Shown here: piece by piece, positions 22,722-30,296 of the stretch
Numbering within the stretch: position 1 is the stretch's first letter
Layout: the number at the start of each line of letters is the position of its first letter
NCBI GenBank assembly: GCA_904420015.1
Contig: CAJFTS010000006.1
Coordinates: 1-49,964, forward strand
DNA length: 49,964 nucleotides
Direction of reading: 5' to 3'
DNA from: an uncultured Clostridia bacterium
GTDB taxonomy: Bacteria; Bacillota; Clostridia; Oscillospirales; Acutalibacteraceae
Position numbers and translations under genes: made by a program
Notes under the pieces: generated by a model
The model's input: the letters and a program-made list of their open reading frames with translations, nothing else
The model's database searches: none
What the model was told of the DNA's origin: nothing

Positions 22722-24618
22722 GAAAACTCAAAAGGGGGCCGGCCAGAAGGGCGTCCTGCTCCGGCTGATCCGCATGCTGTTTGGTTTTTACCCGGTCCTT
22801 CTACCCGTGACCTTGATTTGCATCCTCTTTAACGCCATCATCAGCTCCATTCCGTCTGTGTTTATGCAGAACGTCATTGCAGCGGTAGAGCAGAGCTGGA
22901 AGACGGGGGACTGGGCCAGCGTATCCGGGCAGATCTTAGGACTGGTCGTGATTTTGGCGGTGTTTTACGGCTTCAGCCTTTTGGCCGGCTTTATTTATAC
23001 ACAGCTGATGGCGGTCATCACCCAGGGCTCTCTGGCCAAATTGCGGGAAAAGATGTTCAACGGCATGCAGGATCTGCCTATCAAATATTTTGATACTCAT
23101 AATCACGGCAATGTTATGAGTTACTACACCAACGATATCGATACCCTGCGCCAGATGATCTCTCAAAGCATTCCGCAGCTGATCATTTCGGCGGTTACGG
23201 TTATCACGGTGCTTTCGATCATGCTTTACTACAGCCTGTGGCTTACCCTGGTGGTGCTTTTAGGCGTTTTCTTTATGACTTTGGTAGTTGGCAAAGTGGG
23301 CGGAAGCTCATCCCGGTATTTTATCAAACAGCAGCAGGCGCTGGGCCGTACCGAGGGCTTTGTGGAAGAAATGATGCATGGGCAGAAGGTTGTGAAGGTG
23401 TTCTGCCATGAGGAAGAAACAAAAGAGGACTTTGACAAGATCAACGACGCATTGTTTTCCGATGCGGAAAAGGCAAACCGTTATGCCAATATGCTTATGC
23501 CTATTCTCAATAACATCGGTAATGTCTTGTATGTGTTTATTGCGCTGATCGGCGGGATCCTCCTGATCAACCATGCGCCGAATATTAGTATATCCGGCCT
23601 TGCTTTTAGCATTAGTATCGTTGTACCCTTTTTAAATATGACAAAGCAGTTTGCCGGCAATATCAGCCAGGTATCCAATCAGCTGAATTCCGTTATCATG
23701 GGCCTTGCCGGTACCAAGCGCATTTTTGATCTGATCGATGAAAAACCGGAAACGGACGAAGGATATGTAACACTCGTTAACGCCCGTGAGCGCGCGGACG
23801 GCACGATGGAAGAATGTGAAGAACGCACCAATGTATGGGCCTGGAAGCATCCCCATAAGGATGGGACGGTGACCTACACCCGATTAGCTGGCGATGTGCG
23901 CATGTTCGATGTGGATTTCGGTTATGAACCGAACAAAACGGTTTTGCACGACGTTTCCCTGTATGCGAAACCCGGTCAAAAGGTGGCGTTTGTCGGCTCC
24001 ACCGGCGCGGGAAAGACCACCATTACCAATTTGATCAATCGTTTTTACGACATTGCGGATGGGAAAATACGGTATGATGGGATCAATATCAATAAGATCC
24101 GCAAATCCGATTTGAGACGCAGCCTCGGCGTGGTTTTACAGGAAACCAACCTGTTCACCGGAACCGTTATGGACAACATCCGCTACGGCAGGCTGGATGC
24201 CTGCGACGAGGAATGTATCGCCGCCGCCAAGCTGGCTGGAGCGCATGACTTTATCACCCGTCTGCCTGAGGGCTACAATACGCATCTATCTGGAAACGGG
24301 TCGAACCTGTCCCAGGGACAAAGGCAGCTGCTGGCGATTGCCCGGGCAGCGGTGGCAGACCCGCCGGTTATGATCCTGGATGAAGCGACCAGCTCGATTG
24401 ATACCCGTACAGAAGCGATCGTGCAGCGGGGAATGGATGCCCTGATGACGGGACGCACGGTATTTGTAATCGCCCACCGGCTCAGTACGGTGCAGAATTC
24501 CAATGCGATTATGGTTTTGGATCATGGACGGATCATCGAACGTGGAACGCATGAGGATCTGCTTGCACAGAAGGGGACGTATTACCAGCTTTATACCGGC
24601 GCGCTGGAGTTGGATTGA
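22711..24618 (+). CDS. ABC exporter, half-transporter subunit 2 (canonical ATP site)
   Basis: The 635-aa partner of the preceding gene. The membrane domain covers about residues 20-335. A linker insertion (about 360-405) containing REREADG-like acidic residues and WAWKHPHKDGT precedes the ATP-binding domain, as in many clostridial homologues. Walker A is GSTGAGKTT, the signature LSQGQRQ, and Walker B ILDEATSSIDT has the catalytic glutamate E558. ATG 22711 is chosen by the upstream AAGGCGGGTG; it overlaps the end of subunit 1. The combination of one degenerate and one canonical site supports a heterodimer. Confidence 0.92.
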   Translation: MSNKKTQKGAGQKGVLLRLIRMLFGFYPVLLPVTLICILFNAIISSIPSVFMQNVIAAVEQSWKTGDWASVSGQILGLVVILAVFYGFSLLAGFIYTQLMAVITQGSLAKLREKMFNGMQDLPIKYFDTHNHGNVMSYYTNDIDTLRQMISQSIPQLIISAVTVITVLSIMLYYSLWLTLVVLLGVFFMTLVVGKVGGSSSRYFIKQQQALGRTEGFVEEMMHGQKVVKVFCHEEETKEDFDKINDALFSDAEKANRYANMLMPILNNIGNVLYVFIALIGGILLINHAPNISISGLAFSISIVVPFLNMTKQFAGNISQVSNQLNSVIMGLAGTKRIFDLIDEKPETDEGYVTLVNARERADGTMEECEERTNVWAWKHPHKDGTVTYTRLAGDVRMFDVDFGYEPNKTVLHDVSLYAKPGQKVAFVGSTGAGKTTITNLINRFYDIADGKIRYDGININKIRKSDLRRSLGVVLQETNLFTGTVMDNIRYGRLDACDEECIAAAKLAGAHDFITRLPEGYNTHLSGNGSNLSQGQRQLLAIARAAVADPPVMILDEATSSIDTRTEAIVQRGMDALMTGRTVFVIAHRLSTVQNSNAIMVLDHGRIIERGTHEDLLAQKGTYYQLYTGALELD

Positions 24619-24765
24619 CGATTTGCCGGAGGACGGGATATTCATGCCTTTATGGAATCTTTATACTGATAGAGGAAAACAATTGAAAATGCTTGCTGAT
24701 CTTTATCAAAGAAGGTAACAAAAAGGTGGTTTTTTGTTGTTTTAGTCAAAACAACAAGAATTCTA

Positions 24766-24794
24766 TTGACTTATCTTTATGCGTTCATTATACT
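24766..24794 (+). promoter_or_regulatory. Sigma-A promoter of leader motif 2
   Basis: TTGACT (24766-24771), 17 bp and TATACT (24789-24794), the same spacing and -35 box as the promoter of motif 1. Confidence 0.88.
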
Positions 24795-24799
24795 GTTTT

Positions 24800-24863
24800 C
24801 TACTGGAATGAGTGGTGGAGTCTGTCATAGAGAGCAATAGCGTCTCTATTTATTCCCAGTAGA
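24800..24863 (+). promoter_or_regulatory. Riboswitch-like leader RNA motif, copy 2
   Basis: CTACTGGAAT (24800-24809) pairs with ATTCCCAGTAG (24853-24863) with one bulge. The core GGTGGAGTCTGTCATAGAG (24814-24832) is identical to copy 1. The inner hairpin here is ATAGAGA/TCTCTAT (24827-24849), different in sequence from copy 1 but equally paired. A terminator follows about 45 nt later. The next genes are the Pit/Ktr transport operon, now separated from the leader by repeat copy 3. Confidence 0.7.
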
Positions 24864-24908
24864 TGCCTTTTCTTATCAGGAGCGTATGAACGGCTGTTGA
24901 TTTGCCAA

Positions 24909-24948
24909 AGGGACAGAACCTCACACGGAGGTTCTGTCCCTTTTTTTT
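24909..24948 (+). terminator. Attenuator terminator after leader motif 2
   Basis: GGGACAGAACCTC and GAGGTTCTGTCCC around ACACG, followed by eight T. Confidence 0.95.
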
Positions 24949-24958
24949 ATTGTTATAT

Positions 24959-25200
24959 AAACCACCGGCTCTGCCGGCGGAGATGTCCCGCAAAAGAGCT
25001 TTCGCTATAAGCATCGAGGGAAGCGGGCTGCGAACAGCCAGCCTAACGGCGACGGAAGGCTTCCGTTAAAATGGGGATTCGCCTGTTTACGGGCCGCGGG
25101 GCAGGGGATGCCGGTGAAATAAATTTCCGTGCGTCTTGAGACGCTTGCTGGCAATAAGCCCTGAGAGCTTACTCAAGCCTCCGGCAAAGCCGGTGGTTTT
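24959..25200 (+). repeat. Interspersed ~240-bp repeat, copy 3
   Basis: The third copy of the element at 354-602 and 3042-3275. Its left end is ACCACCGGCTCTGCCGGCGG and its right end GCCGGTGGTTTTGACT, shared with copy 2. It begins about 10 bp after a terminator T-run, like the others, and ends about 20 bp before the pit ribosome binding site, so it has separated leader motif 2 from the operon. Confidence 0.85.
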
Positions 25201-25231
25201 GACTCACCAGATTATGCGAAGGAGAAAAAGT

Positions 25232-26284
25232 ATGGATATTTCATTTGCCTCCTTTATGGAGGGGGTTACGTCAAGCCCGATTCTTCTCATCACGGTGCTG
25301 CTAACCTTAGGCGTTATCTTTGTAAATGGATGGACGGACGCCCCGAATGCAATTGCGACCTGTGTGACGACGCGCTGTATGGGTGTCCGGAGCGCTATAT
25401 TGATGAGCGCGGGCTTTAATTTTCTTGGCGTGCTGGTAATGACTCAAATCAACAGCTCCGTTGCATCGACCATCAGCAACATGGTTGATTTCGGAGGCAA
25501 TACGCACCAGGCCCTCATTGCCTTGTGCGCAGCGTTGCTTTCCATTGTGGTTTACAGCGTGGGGGCCTCTTACTTTGGGATCCCTACCAGCGAAAGCCAC
25601 AGCCTGATCGCCGGCCTTACCGGGTCTGCGATCGCCATTCAAAACGGCGTAGGCGGCGTCAATATGGCGGAATGGGCAAAGGTGATCTACGGCTTGGTGT
25701 TAAGCCTTGTCCTGGGCTTTGCCATCGGCTGGGCGGTATGCAAATTGGTAACGATCGTCTGCGGCTCCATGAACCGGAGGAAAACAAACCGCTTTTTTGG
25801 CGGCGCCCAGATTTTCGGTGCGGCAGCGATGAGCTTTATGCACGGCGCACAGGACGGCCAGAAGTTTATCGGCGTGTTGTTTTTAGGGCTCGCTTTTTCC
25901 AACGGGCAGGAAAGCGTCAACGGGATCGTGATCCCGGTTTGGCTGATGCTGCTGTGCAGCATCATTATGGCTGCCGGGACCAGCGTAGGCGGGGAGAAGA
26001 TCATAAAATCCGTCGGTATGGATATGGTGAAGCTGGAGAAATACCAGGGCTTTTCAGCGGACCTGGCGGCGGCGGTCTGCCTCTTGTTTTCCAGCTTGTT
26101 TGGGATCCCGGTTTCCACCACCCATACCAAGACGAGCGCCATTATGGGGGTAGGGGCGGTAAAGCGCCTTTCCGCTATTAACTTAGGGGTTGTTAAGGAA
26201 ATGGTCCTAACCTGGATCTTTACCTTCCCGGGCTGCGGGTTGATTAGCTTCGCTATGGCAAAGCTGTTTATCGCCATATTTTAG
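25232..26284 (+). CDS. pit: PiT-family inorganic phosphate transporter
   Basis: A 350-aa membrane protein that imports phosphate with H+ or Na+. It has the two-fold PiT architecture: NGWTDAPNAIATCVTTR in the first half (replacing GANDVANA of many homologues) and FMHGAQDGQKFIGVL in the second half, each next to a conserved helical hairpin (GIPTSESHSLIAG and GIPVSTTHTKTSAIMG). ATG 25232 follows AAGGAG. It heads an operon with a DUF47/PhoU-like gene, its usual accessory partner, then potassium-uptake genes. Confidence 0.93.
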   Translation: MDISFASFMEGVTSSPILLITVLLTLGVIFVNGWTDAPNAIATCVTTRCMGVRSAILMSAGFNFLGVLVMTQINSSVASTISNMVDFGGNTHQALIALCAALLSIVVYSVGASYFGIPTSESHSLIAGLTGSAIAIQNGVGGVNMAEWAKVIYGLVLSLVLGFAIGWAVCKLVTIVCGSMNRRKTNRFFGGAQIFGAAAMSFMHGAQDGQKFIGVLFLGLAFSNGQESVNGIVIPVWLMLLCSIIMAAGTSVGGEKIIKSVGMDMVKLEKYQGFSADLAAAVCLLFSSLFGIPVSTTHTKTSAIMGVGAVKRLSAINLGVVKEMVLTWIFTFPGCGLISFAMAKLFIAIF

Positions 26285-26322
26285 CAGTCGATAAGAATTC
26301 AGAGAGGTATGAGGTGGCAAAT

Positions 26323-26946
26323 ATGTCAAAGAAACAGGATTTTTATTATTTTCAGAATTTCATGGACTGCGCGGAATATTCCTGCCGGGCGATCCATCTG
26401 CTGAAGGATATCATGACGCAGTTTGATTCGGCGGCCCTGCACAGCCGCCTGGATGAGATGCACGAAATAGAGCATGCGGCGGATCGAAAGAAGCATGACC
26501 TTTTGAATACCCTTGCGAAGGCTTTCATCACCCCGATTGAGCAGGAAGACATCATGCAGCTCAGCCAGAATCTCGATGAACTTACAGATAAGATTGAAGA
26601 TGTGCTGATCCGGATTTATTACAACCACATTACAAAGATCCGGCCGGACGCACTGAAATTGGTGGATGTCCTGATCCGCTGCTGTGGTGAGGTCCAAAAG
26701 CTCATGGAAGCGTTTCCGGAGTTTAAACGTTCCGAACGCCTTCATGAGCACATCGTCTGCATCAACAGTCTGGAGGAGGAGGCGGACAAGCTTTTCATCG
26801 CCTGCATGTATGACCTTCACAGCACCTGTAAGGATCCTCTGACGGTTATCGCATGGCGTGAGATCTATCTTTATCTGGAAAAATGCGCAGACACCTGCGA
26901 GCATATCGCGGATATGGTAGAAAGCACGATTATGAAGAACAGTTGA
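26323..26946 (+). CDS. DUF47/PhoU-like protein, Pit accessory
   Basis: An all-helical cytoplasmic protein of 207 aa with PhoU-like bundles: YYFQNFMDCAEYSCRAIHLL, then the metal-binding-type block EMHEIEHAADRKKHDLLNTLAKAFITPIEQEDI and a matching second half (INSLEEEADKLF...YLEKCADTCEHIADMVE). DUF47 proteins are encoded beside Pit transporters and are thought to control them. ATG 26323 follows GAGGTGG; an in-frame GTG at 26314 with GAGAGG upstream is an alternative that adds three residues. Confidence 0.9.
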   Translation: MSKKQDFYYFQNFMDCAEYSCRAIHLLKDIMTQFDSAALHSRLDEMHEIEHAADRKKHDLLNTLAKAFITPIEQEDIMQLSQNLDELTDKIEDVLIRIYYNHITKIRPDALKLVDVLIRCCGEVQKLMEAFPEFKRSERLHEHIVCINSLEEEADKLFIACMYDLHSTCKDPLTVIAWREIYLYLEKCADTCEHIADMVESTIMKNS

Positions 26947-26962
26947 CGTCAGGAGGCGGGAT

Positions 26963-28030
26963 ATGAAGCCAGCGTTCCTTACTTCGTTAAAGAAAAATCT
27001 TTTCGGGATTATTACCGCCGTGCTTTCCGCCGGCGTTTTATTGGGTTTCCTGCTCTCCTCAGATGGGATCGCTTCTTTGGGGCGCGTATCCAAACAAATG
27101 AGATATGAATGGCTGTTTTTGGCGGTCGCGGCTGCTGTTGCAGCATGGATTTTAGAAGGGATTGTATTAAATATATTTTGCAAAGTCGTTTACCGGAAGT
27201 GGAAGCTGCGGTATTCGTTTTGTATCGGGATGGAAGGCATCTTGTACAGCGCCCTTACGCCCTTTTCAACGGGCGGGCAGCCGATGCAGATTTATTCCAT
27301 GCACCGGTTGGGAATGGATACGGGGGCGGCCGGCTCAATTATCGCGATGAAGACGGTGGTGTATCAGATCATCCTGGTGCTGTATTCGCTGGTTATGGTA
27401 GTGTGGATGCTCCCTTTTTTTCAAACGAATGTAAGCGATTTTTCTTTTTTAACCATTGCGGGGCTTTTGTGTAACAGCACGTTTATCATCCTGATCCTCC
27501 TGTTTTGTATCAGCAAACGGGCTACCGACCAAATACTGCGCAAGGGAATCTCGCTTTCCCATAAGCTCCATTTGTGCAAGCGCCCAAAGGAGCGGTATGA
27601 AAAAATCAAAGAGGAATTATCGATATTCCATGAGAGCACCACGCTGTTTGGGAAGTCGTGGAGGATGTACCTTGGTACCTGTATATTGACGATTGTGCAG
27701 ATCGCCTGTACCTGCTCCATCCCGTATTTCGTCTATCGCGGCTTCGGCTTTTCGCAGCAGCCGGTCAGCGTCATCATGGCGGCGCAGGCTTATGTGTCCA
27801 TGGTGAGCGCCTTCGTCCCGCTGCCCGGCGCATCCGGCGGGGCGGAAGGAAGCTTTGTGCTTTTCTTCCAGTCATTCTTTTTGGATGGGACGATCATCCC
27901 CGCTACCGTTGTTTGGCGGACGATTTCCTACTACCTGAATTTCCCGGTCGGCTGCATTTGTACCTATCTTGCAGGCCGTCTGCCCAAACTGCCGCTTGCA
28001 TCCAAAGAAGGCGGTAGGGGCGGGGAATAA
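26963..28030 (+). CDS. Flippase-like membrane protein (LPG synthase TM-domain / UPF0104 family)
   Basis: A 355-aa protein with about eight membrane helices, matching the lysylphosphatidylglycerol synthetase transmembrane domain (MprF N-terminal-like) family, without the aminoacyl transferase domain. Diagnostic blocks are FCIGMEGILYSALTPFSTGGQPMQ and VSAFVPLPGASGGAEGSF. Family members flip lipids or act as uncharacterised membrane proteins. ATG 26963 follows AGGAGGCGGG. It is third in the Pit/Ktr operon; its link with phosphate or potassium transport is not obvious. Confidence 0.85.
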   Translation: MKPAFLTSLKKNLFGIITAVLSAGVLLGFLLSSDGIASLGRVSKQMRYEWLFLAVAAAVAAWILEGIVLNIFCKVVYRKWKLRYSFCIGMEGILYSALTPFSTGGQPMQIYSMHRLGMDTGAAGSIIAMKTVVYQIILVLYSLVMVVWMLPFFQTNVSDFSFLTIAGLLCNSTFIILILLFCISKRATDQILRKGISLSHKLHLCKRPKERYEKIKEELSIFHESTTLFGKSWRMYLGTCILTIVQIACTCSIPYFVYRGFGFSQQPVSVIMAAQAYVSMVSAFVPLPGASGGAEGSFVLFFQSFFLDGTIIPATVVWRTISYYLNFPVGCICTYLAGRLPKLPLASKEGGRGGE

Positions 28031-28057
28031 AACATAAAAACCCAAAAGAAAGGAAGT

Positions 28058-28087
28058 ATGCTGGCTTTTTGCCAGCCTAAAAAATGA
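28058..28087 (+). CDS. Possible 9-aa leader peptide coupled to ktrB
   Basis: The only ribosome binding site before ktrB (AAAGGAAG, 28048-28056 region) lies directly before ATG 28058, not before the ktrB start 26 nt further on. ATG 28058 opens MLAFCQPKK, whose TGA overlaps the ktrB ATG (ATGA at 28084-28087). The same DNA holds a hairpin GCTGGC/GCCAGC that could instead bring the ribosome binding site next to the ktrB start. Either mechanism would tie ktrB translation to this segment. Confidence 0.5.
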   Translation: MLAFCQPKK

Positions 28088-29388
28088 AACACGTCATCTT
28101 CCAGATCAAAAAGCAGCCGCCCGGCAGGCTGATCGTAATCGGGTTTGCCCTGGTCATTTTATTGGGGACCGGTTTGCTCCTTTTGCCGATCTCGGTTAAG
28201 GAGGGGGCCGAGGTCAGCTTCATCAACGCGCTGTTTACCTCCACCAGCGCCGTTTGCGTAACCGGCTTGATCGCAATCGACGTGGCGGACCACTTTACCG
28301 TTTTTGGGCAGACGGTTGTAGCGGCACTGATACAAATCGGCGGATTAGGCGTTACCTCCATTGGGGCTGGCTTGATTATAGCTGCACGAAAAAAAATCGG
28401 GATCAAGGGCCGCGTCTTGGTAAAAGAAGCCTTTAATGTAGACGGGTTCAAAGGCATGGTTCGCCTGGTGAAGGCGGTGCTGCTGATGACGCTGTGTTTC
28501 GAATTGGTGGGCATGGCGCTCAGCTTTCTGGTATTCGTACAGGATTATCCCCCGTTAAGGGCGCTTGGAATCAGTGCGTTCCATTCGATCGCGGCATTCA
28601 ATAACTCTGGATTTGATATTTTAGGCGGTTTGAGAAACCTCATCCCATACCAGTCGGATGTCCTGCTCAACCTTACGACCTGTGGGCTGATTATCTTTGG
28701 AGGCTTGGGCTTTCTGGTGATATTGGATATTCTGAAAAAGAGATCCTTCCGGAAGCTGAGCCTGCACTCCAAGGTCGTGATTGTCACAACGGCCGTTCTG
28801 CTTGTTGTCGGTACGCTGCTGCTCAAGGCAACGGAGAATGTTTCATGGCTGGGGGCGTTTTTCCAAAGCGTATCCGCCCGGACGGCGGGATTCTCTACCT
28901 ATGCGATCGGCGGATTTTCCAACGCCGGGCTGTTTACCCTAATTATTCTGATGTTTATCGGAGCTTCGCCAGGTTCTACCGGCGGCGGCATCAAAACCAG
29001 TACCTTTTTTGTTTTGATGCAGCAGGTCCGAAGCTTATTTACGAAAAAACACATGGGCGCTTTCCGGCGCAGCATTTCCCCGGAGGCCCTTTCTAAGGCC
29101 TGTACCATTTCGCTGCTCTCCATGCTGCTTGTATGCGCGGGCACCTTCCTTCTCAGCATTGCAGAGCCGGAATACAGCTTTATCCAGCTGTTGTTTGAAG
29201 AGGTATCGGCATTTGGTACGGTAGGGCTTTCGACGGGGATCACGCCAGCCCTTTGCGAGGGCAGCAAATTGATTCTTATTTTTACGATGTTTGCCGGAAG
29301 GGTCGGGACTTTTACATTGCTGTCGATGTGGATAGACCGTCCGGCGCCCAGCGTGCATTACACAGAAGAATCCATCACAATCGGATGA
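28084..29388 (+). CDS. ktrB: TrkH/KtrB-type potassium uptake channel subunit
   Basis: The membrane subunit of a Ktr K+ (often Na+-coupled) uptake system, 434 aa. The four pore loops of the family are visible: TSTSAVCVTGL, FNNSGFD, SVSARTAGFST and VSAFGTVGLSTG. The gating-loop region is GASPGSTGGGIKTST. ATG 28084 lacks its own close ribosome binding site; see the leader ORF at 28058-28087. The cytosolic regulator ktrA follows after 19 nt. Confidence 0.94.
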   Translation: MKHVIFQIKKQPPGRLIVIGFALVILLGTGLLLLPISVKEGAEVSFINALFTSTSAVCVTGLIAIDVADHFTVFGQTVVAALIQIGGLGVTSIGAGLIIAARKKIGIKGRVLVKEAFNVDGFKGMVRLVKAVLLMTLCFELVGMALSFLVFVQDYPPLRALGISAFHSIAAFNNSGFDILGGLRNLIPYQSDVLLNLTTCGLIIFGGLGFLVILDILKKRSFRKLSLHSKVVIVTTAVLLVVGTLLLKATENVSWLGAFFQSVSARTAGFSTYAIGGFSNAGLFTLIILMFIGASPGSTGGGIKTSTFFVLMQQVRSLFTKKHMGAFRRSISPEALSKACTISLLSMLLVCAGTFLLSIAEPEYSFIQLLFEEVSAFGTVGLSTGITPALCEGSKLILIFTMFAGRVGTFTLLSMWIDRPAPSVHYTEESITIG

Positions 29389-29407
29389 TAAAGAGAGGAA
29401 CATGGTT

Positions 29408-30076
29408 ATGAAAAAGAAAAAAGGCTCCGTCTCTTTTGGGATCATCGGCCTTGGGCGTTTCGGACTGGCCCTGGCTGAGTGCCTTTCCAAAGCGGAAAAA
29501 GAAGTGATTGCCATTGATAAGGACGATGCCAGGGTGCGGGAAGCGCGGCGCTTTACAGAAATGGCATTGGTGGTTGAATCCTTGGACCAGGAGTCTTTAG
29601 AAGAATCGGGGATACAGAATTGCGATACGGTGGTGGTTTGTATCGGCGAGCAGATAGACGTCAGTATCCTTACCACCATGACGGTGCTGAATATGGGGGT
29701 CCCGCACGTGATATCCAAGGCCACCAGCTTTATGCATGGGGAAGCGTTAAAACGGTTGGGGGCCACGGTGGTTTTCCCCGAGCGGGATATGGCGGTCCGG
29801 CTTGGCAAAGGCTTGATTTACAATAGTTTTCTCGATTCCGTTACCTTAGAAGGGGACGTGGAGGTCCGGAGGATTCAGGTAACGAAGGACTTGGTCGGAG
29901 TCAGCATCCGTGAGGCGGACACCAGGCAAAAGTATGGGCTGAATATTATTGCCATTGAGCACCGCCAGCACACCGACGTGGATTTTTCTTCCGACTATCG
30001 CTTCCAGGCGGGGGATGTTATTTGCGTGATCGGCCAGATTGGGAATATGGAACGCTTTGAAAGCGATATCCAGTGA
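29408..30076 (+). CDS. ktrA: TrkA/KtrA-type potassium uptake regulator
   Basis: The cytosolic nucleotide-binding ring subunit that gates KtrB, 222 aa. The N-terminal RCK domain has a Rossmann GLGRFG motif and the acidic end of strand 2 (VIAIDKDDARV); the C-terminal RCK_C domain covers about 135-222 (VRRIQVTKDLVGVSIREAD...GDVICVIGQ). ATG 29408 is spaced 8 nt from GAGAGGA; ATG 29402 would be only 2 nt away. Last gene of the Pit/Ktr operon. Confidence 0.93.
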   Translation: MKKKKGSVSFGIIGLGRFGLALAECLSKAEKEVIAIDKDDARVREARRFTEMALVVESLDQESLEESGIQNCDTVVVCIGEQIDVSILTTMTVLNMGVPHVISKATSFMHGEALKRLGATVVFPERDMAVRLGKGLIYNSFLDSVTLEGDVEVRRIQVTKDLVGVSIREADTRQKYGLNIIAIEHRQHTDVDFSSDYRFQAGDVICVIGQIGNMERFESDIQ

Positions 30077-30079
30077 ATG

Positions 30080-30138
30080 CGGCGGGGCCGTGTAGAGGAA
30101 TCCCGGCTGGGATCAGCAGCGGAAAGGGGCCCCGCCGA
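30080..30138 (+). terminator. GC-rich stem-loop after ktrA
   Basis: GGCGGGGCC and GGCCCCGCC pair around a 40-nt loop that contains ATCCC/GGGAT. The tail ATTCAAGTTCTT is weak, so this is a probable but imperfect terminator. Confidence 0.5.
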
Positions 30139-30296
30139 TTCAAGTTCTTGCAAAAAGGGCGCATTCCTCGAAATCGGATGGCTTTTTAATCAATTCCAAA
30201 TTTTTCAAAAATATTTTCGGAAATCTCTTGCAATTTATGGTATTATATGGTAATCTAATGTCACCGGGAAAAAACATGGAATGTGAGGGATTTGAA

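Larger units (their letters stand above)
24619..25231. other. Intergenic region with leader motif 2 and repeat copy 3
   Basis: About 610 bp with no gene. It holds the promoter (24766-24794), the second riboswitch-like motif (24800-24863), a strong terminator (24909-24948) and the interspersed repeat (24959-25200), each listed separately. The first 140 bp after the ABC gene hold nothing recognisable. Confidence 0.7.
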
